Shown here: positions 59,601 to 64,000 of the stretch, one piece after another
Layout of the letters: each line of letters opens with the position of its first letter
Position numbering within the stretch: the first letter of the stretch is position 1
Assembly: GCA_002964805.2 (NCBI GenBank)
Contig: PUDQ02000081.1
Coordinates: 62,001-126,000, forward strand
Source: Trametes villosa
Taxonomy: Eukaryota > Basidiomycota > Agaricomycetes > Polyporales > Polyporaceae
Direction: 5' to 3'
Length of the DNA stretch: 64,000 nt
Notes under the pieces: generated by a model
What the model saw: only the letters and a program-made list of their open reading frames with translations
Database searches by the model: none
Told to the model about the DNA's origin: nothing
Program-made: the position numbers and the translations under genes

Positions 59601-60130
59601 TCGCTCCAATCTGCTGCGCGTTTGGCTCTTTACTGACGCGCACGACAGGTTACTCCGGAGATTGGCTCGCTGCCTGAGCTGGTGCCGATCCTGTCGCCCG
59701 AGTGACGACGCCGCGCGCTAGCGCGACACGCGACCGCTCAACGCGGTGTACGACCGCAGCTGGTGCGCGAGGCGGACCGCGTCCCCGGGAGCGAAGTCGC
59801 TACTCACCGCGACATACGACCGGGGCGGTATCGCGCCGACGGCGGACATCACTCACTACCACTGTACGTGTCCCGCTCGTCGATGTGTCGGTATGCTGAC
59901 CGCGCTCGCCGTCTGACAGACCCACCACGCGTGCTTCAAGACAACTTCAACATGTGTGCCTCAAGATTCTCGAGGTACGGGTCGGGTGCGCGTGCGCGCG
60001 CGCCTGGTCCTGGCGCAGGCCTTTTCGTGGCCCTCGGGATAAGTACTCGGCGGCGCGCCTTCGTGGACGCTGCCGGGGAAACCAACGTGCGCCGAAGTGA
60101 GCAGTTCGCGGCTGGGTTCGAGTAGTACGG
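56700..60130. repeat. High-identity, gene-free block of the right arm
   Basis: Mirror of 34640-38070. Same hairpins (about 58496-58523 and 59196-59234) and the same degenerate repeats (about 58350-58710). A TATA-like ctataagaag at 57745-57755 is followed by a pyrimidine-rich tctcctctcctc stretch, also present inverted in the left arm near 37020. A transcript starting there is conceivable but unproven. Confidence 0.75.
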
Positions 60131-60407
60131 GTACCTTGTGCGTTTGAGTAGTGCGTGTATTGCAATGTCATTTGAATACTTTCGCCTTCACTTCGGACGA
60201 GGATCCGCCTCATAGATGAATGCACTCTGTATGAATCTTGAGCCGCAATAAACAGCCGGGTATTTCGTGCATTTCGAGTCGGAGCTCGCTGAGCCTCTCA
60301 GTGGGAGGCTGCGGTAGAAGTCAAGCGCGCGACATGTCTTGGGCGCCTCCGCTCTCCTCTCTCGACCTCCGCGACCTCCTCACCCAGGCTCGCGCTCCCC
60401 CGCCAAA

Positions 60408-62027
60408 ATGCCCGACATCCCAGTCGGCGCGCAGATCTTCGACCTCGCCTTCCACCCCAACCGCCCGATAGTCTACACCGGGCTGCTCACCGGGCACGTC
60501 AAGGCGTTCGGATACGACGAGCAGGGCACCCACGAAGCGAAGTTTTCCCTCCGGCCGTCCAAGAAGTCGTGCCGCGCGCTCGCGCTCAGCGCGGACGGCG
60601 CCCAGCTGTGGGCCGCGGGCAAGGCGAAGGCTATCCAGTGCGTCGCGGGGCTTTTCTGTGGGAGCGCGGGGGGTGGTTGCTGAAGTGTGTCGGTGCGCTC
60701 CGCGCTGCAGCACGATAGACGTGGGGACGGGCGAGGTGGCGGACGTACGCGCCGGCGCGCACGAGTGAGCATCCGCGCGGGCTGGAGAGTGCGACTGGCG
60801 AGCTGACCTGGACAGTGCTTGGAAGTGCACCGATCAACCGCATGAAGCGACTGCTCCCTAACCTGCTCGCGTCCGGGGACGACGACGGGGTTATCAAGGT
60901 ACGTGTGCTCTACTTCGCTCGTGGCGTGTCGCGCATACTCAAGGCGTGCCGCGGTAGCTCTGGGACCCGCGCAAGGCGGACGCGGTGCGCAAGTACACAC
61001 ACCATTTCGACTTCATCTCCGATTTCATGTGGTTGGACGACAAGAAGCAGTTGGTGGCGACGAGGTGCGCACTCCCCGTACTCCCGCGTTTGCCCCTACC
61101 TCACAATGTTTGTAGCGGAGACGGTTCCCTCTCGGTCATGGACGTACGATCCAAGAAAGTGGAGCCCGTCGCGCAGTCGGAGGACCAGGAGGACGAACTA
61201 CTGTCTATACTGCCTATCAAAGGGTGCGACATTCTCCTCTCGACCTCCGTCTGTCATTCCTCTAACGGTTCTGCTGTAGCGGACAGAAGGTCGTGGTCGG
61301 GACGCAGCTCGGGATCCTCTCCATATTCAACCGCAAGAGCGGCTGGGGCGACTGCGTAGACCGTATCCCGGGGTGAGCCTTCCCTCCAGTCCCCCTTTTC
61401 CCTTCTCCTTACCCCTGCCCTATCACTCCTACCTTCACTAACCCTGCCCGCACCCCATCCAGCCACCCGCAGTCCATCGACGCGCTCTGCGCGATTCCCT
61501 CGCACTACCCAAACGCGCACTCGACGATCCTCACGGGCTCCTCGGACGGGCTCCTGCGCGCGGTGCAGCTGCTGCCCACGAAGCTGCTCGGCGTCGTCGC
61601 CGACCACGGCGAGTTCCCGATCGAGCGCATCGCGGTCGACATGGGCGGCGAGGGCCGCTGGGTCGGCAGCGCGGGCCACGAGGAGGTGCTCAAGCTCACG
61701 GACCTCAAGGAGGTTTTCGAGGATGACGGTGAGGAGGACAGTGAGGAGGAGGAGGACGACAACGACGACGAAGAGGAGGTGGCGGTGGAGGGAGAGGGGG
61801 AAGAGGAGGAAGTGAAGACAAAGGTTGAGGCGGACGCGGACGCAGAGCAGGAAGGCTCAGACGATGAGGCCGAGGAGGCACCAGAGGCGTCCAGCGACGA
61901 CGAGCAGGTGGTTGAAGAACCCAGGAAAAGGAAACGGAAGAAGGAACAGGACTCACTGAATACGATGAAGCGCAAGAAGGGGAAGAACGAGCTCGAGGCA
62001 GAACCTACGTTCTTCGCCGACCTGTAA
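60408..62027 (+). CDS. JIP5: WD40 protein JIP5/WDR55, right-arm copy
   Basis: Seven exons (60408-60637, 60711-60764, 60826-60898, 60958-61064, 61116-61223, 61280-61372, 61463-62027) join exactly to 409 residues with no disruption. Same motifs as the left copy: MPDIPVGAQIFDLAFHP, APINRMKRLLPNLLASGDDD, SGDGSLSVMDVRSKK, GWGDCVDRIPGHPQSIDALC, GSSDGLLRAVQLLP, AVDMGGEGRWVGSAGHEEV. The acidic tail is a little longer here and differs in several residues, with the basic-plus-TFFADL end unchanged. Introns are the same in position but differ strongly in sequence from the left copy. Either a recent paralog or the second allele of the same gene. Confidence 0.92.
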
Positions 62028-62191
62028 TGACATCTCGAGTCCGTCACGCCGCCATGCCGTCTCTGCGGGAGAGTCCAGTAAGGTCCGATTTTAGGTATGC
62101 TAATGCTACAGGTATGTGGGATAGTGCAAACCGCCACGCAGGTGGTCCTCCAGAGCGCACATCGGCCCGCTAGAGGCCCGCTAGAACATGC

Positions 62192-64000
62192 CTAGCTCGA
62201 GAACTGCACACCCTGCGCAAGGGGCGCTGCGTCCGAGAAGTTGAGCGTGCATGCGCTCCAGCGGACGTACTGCTTCCAGGCGTCACCTCCCGATTCACGA
62301 CCCCTGTGAATAAATGTGAGCAAGCTGGCAGAGAAGCGACAATCATCAATGTCGTGACGTACCAGCCAGTGCTCTGTGCAAGACATGAAGCTCGGTGAAT
62401 GTAGCGCAACGGCGGGCATAGAGAGCACGCACCTTGTTTCCACCGAAGGCAGCACCAATTTCAGCACCACTAGTGCCCACGTTGACCTACAGGGTACCGT
62501 TAGCCAGCTGATCCTCGAAGAAGGTCATGGTGTGCGCATACATTGACGATGCCGGCGTCAGAACCAGCAGGGCCGATCCACTTGCCGACGTTGCGGATGT
62601 CGCGCGTCCAGAGACTGCTGCTGAGACCCTATAGAACCAGCTCGTCAGAGCTAGTACGCGTGAGCAGCGCGACTGTATAGCACATACCTGGGGGACGCCG
62701 TTGTTCCACTCGATCGCCTGCTCGATCTTGTCGAACACCCCAACAGTGAGCACAGGCGCAAACGTCTCCGTGCTCCACACCGGGTCCGCCACATCGACCT
62801 CCTGCGGGATCGCGATCGTCGGCATCACGAAGTTGCCGCCGTCCAGTGGCGCCGCGAGGTCGCGGTACGCCGCGCCGCCCGTGAGGATCTCCGCGCCGGC
62901 TGCCTGCAAGCGCACGACCGCCGCGTCGTACACGCCGACGGCCGCACGCGTGTGCAGCGGCCCGAGCAGCGTCGCGCTGTCGAGCGGGTCGCCCGGGCGC
63001 ACGGACTGGTAGAGCGACTCGAGCCGCGAGAGGAAGGCCTGCACGACGCCGCTGTGCAGGTACAGCCGGCGCGTGGACGTGCAGCGCTGGCCTGCAGTGC
63101 CGACTGCGCCGAAGAAGACGGAGGGGACGGCCATGTCGAGGTCTGCGTCGGGCATGACGATGGCGGCTGCGTGGCACGTCAGTGGTCAGGCTAAGGGGAA
63201 CGTGACGAGCCTGGGGGACTCACCGTTGTTCCCGCCGAGCTCGAGAAGGACCTTGCCGAAGCGCGACTGGACGGCCATACCTACCTGACGGCCGACTGCC
63301 TCGCTGCCCGTGAAGGACACCATGTCGACAAGCTTGCTGTCGGTGATGCCGACGCCGATGTCTTTGCCGCCAGTCACGAGGCCCGCGACCGCGCCGGGCA
63401 CGCCGTTGCGCTCCAGCACGCCAGAGACGATCTTCGTGACCGCAATGGAGCAGAGCGATGTTGTGGGTGAGGGCTTCCAGACAGTCGCATTGCCAGCCGC
63501 GAGGGAGAGTGCGAGGTTCCTGCGTGTATGCGGGTCAGAGAGGTGGCAGAGCGGCGGATCGGTGAACCCACCAGCCGTATACCGCGACAGGGAAGTTGAA
63601 CGCGGACAGGACAGCAACCACGCCCAGAGGGTTGGGAACTGTAGCCGTGTCAGTGGTGAAGCAAGGTTACGCGAAAGGAGGGCTGACCCTCGAGAATAGA
63701 GTGGCCGGGCCTCTCGGATGCCACAACGCGTCCGTTCATCATCCTTGACAGGCCCACCGCGTAGTCTGCCTATGTACACGTCAACGACGCGTATGCAACA
63801 ACACCAGCAGCACTTACAATGTCTACAAACTCCTGAACCTCGCCGACACCCTCAGTGCGGATCTTCCCCATTTCCAGGGTGATCAGCGCGCCCAGAGCGT
63901 CCCGCTAAGAAACAGTTACTCTCTCAACCCCTGGCTGTATTGCACACAATACTCACCTTGGCTGCGAGTGCTTCCCGAATCTGCCTCAATATCTCCCCAC
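62192..64000 (-). CDS. ALDH7-type aldehyde dehydrogenase, right-arm copy (5' end beyond the window)
   Basis: Reads from the stop at 62192 up to the window edge, where [14 protein letters not shown] of the second exon is cut. Catalytic base (LLELGGNN) and nucleophile ([12 protein letters not shown]) are kept, as are [24 protein letters not shown] and [15 protein letters not shown]. Intron positions match the left copy, including the one splitting the Trp codon before NLALSL. Only a few coding differences (for example SATLL for STTLL) are seen, but introns have many more. No stop or frameshift is visible. The leader peptide cannot be judged. Confidence 0.88.

Larger units (their letters stand above)
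55340..64000. repeat. Right arm of the large inverted duplication (runs past the window)
   Basis: Reverse-oriented homologue of 30805-40640. From inside out: diverged non-coding DNA (55340-56700), the high-identity block (56700-60130), JIP5 and ALDH7. Similarity continues to the last base, so the true outer border is outside the window. Several indels occur in the inner third, the largest being the 1.1 kb absent here. Confidence 0.9.

Overview
The window is a gene-dense, GC-rich fungal nuclear segment, almost certainly from a wood-decay basidiomycete (Agaricomycetes, Polyporales-like). The evidence is short (about 50-70 nt) GT-AG introns in nearly every gene, a class II secreted heme peroxidase, tandem DUF7918 proteins, an F-box/LRR protein, a HET-domain protein of the basidiomycete type, and a tRNA-Pro with an 11-nt intron.

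Layout, left to right. At 1-3.6 kb is an Sds3/Dep1-type subunit of an Rpd3-like deacetylase complex (minus strand, C-terminus cut by the window edge). An F-box/LRR protein follows at 3.8-5.5 kb, then two tandem DUF7918 paralogs (5.8-8.8 kb, minus). Next come URM1 (9.2-9.6 kb), RCF1 (10.0-10.6 kb, minus), a DHH-family exopolyphosphatase (11.4-12.7 kb, minus), a divergent protein kinase (13.2-15.5 kb, minus) and ISD11/LYRM4 (16.4-16.7 kb). A 13-exon manganese-peroxidase-type gene lies at 18.2-19.9 kb. It is followed by a DUF1308 (C7orf25-like) protein, a possible small membrane ORF, cytosolic seryl-tRNA synthetase (22.7-24.4 kb, minus), the H3K4 methyltransferase SET1 (25.3-29.8 kb), an ALDH7-type aldehyde dehydrogenase (30.5-32.6 kb) and the WD40 protein JIP5/WDR55 (32.8-34.4 kb, minus).

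The dominant structural feature is a large inverted duplication. The segment from about 30.8 to 40.6 kb reappears in reverse orientation from about 55.3 kb to the window end at 64.0 kb, where it is still running. Both arms carry ALDH7 and JIP5, and both JIP5 copies read as intact. Between these genes and the inner border lies a 3.4-kb block (34.64-38.07 kb / 56.70-60.13 kb) with no credible gene. By eye it is much more similar between the arms than the JIP5 introns or its own flanks, and it is packed with strong GC-rich hairpins.

The 14.7-kb spacer between the arms holds apparently single-copy genes: the ER-stress sensor IRE1 (42.4-46.2 kb, minus), tRNA-Pro(CGG), two tandem paralogous low-complexity proteins of unknown function (46.9-51.7 kb; one with a signal peptide and one membrane span, the other without), and a HET-domain protein (53.0-55.3 kb). 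The arrangement is either a real inverted segmental duplication or an assembly that joined two haplotypes of a dikaryon. Long reads would decide.

Functionally this is mostly a housekeeping region: chromatin (Sds3, SET1), translation and tRNA (SerRS, URM1, tRNA-Pro, JIP5), mitochondria (RCF1, ISD11, ALDH7) and ER stress (IRE1). The accessory items are the secreted peroxidase, the DUF7918 pair, the HET gene and the inverted repeat. All exon structures were derived by hand from splice consensus and reading-frame continuity.
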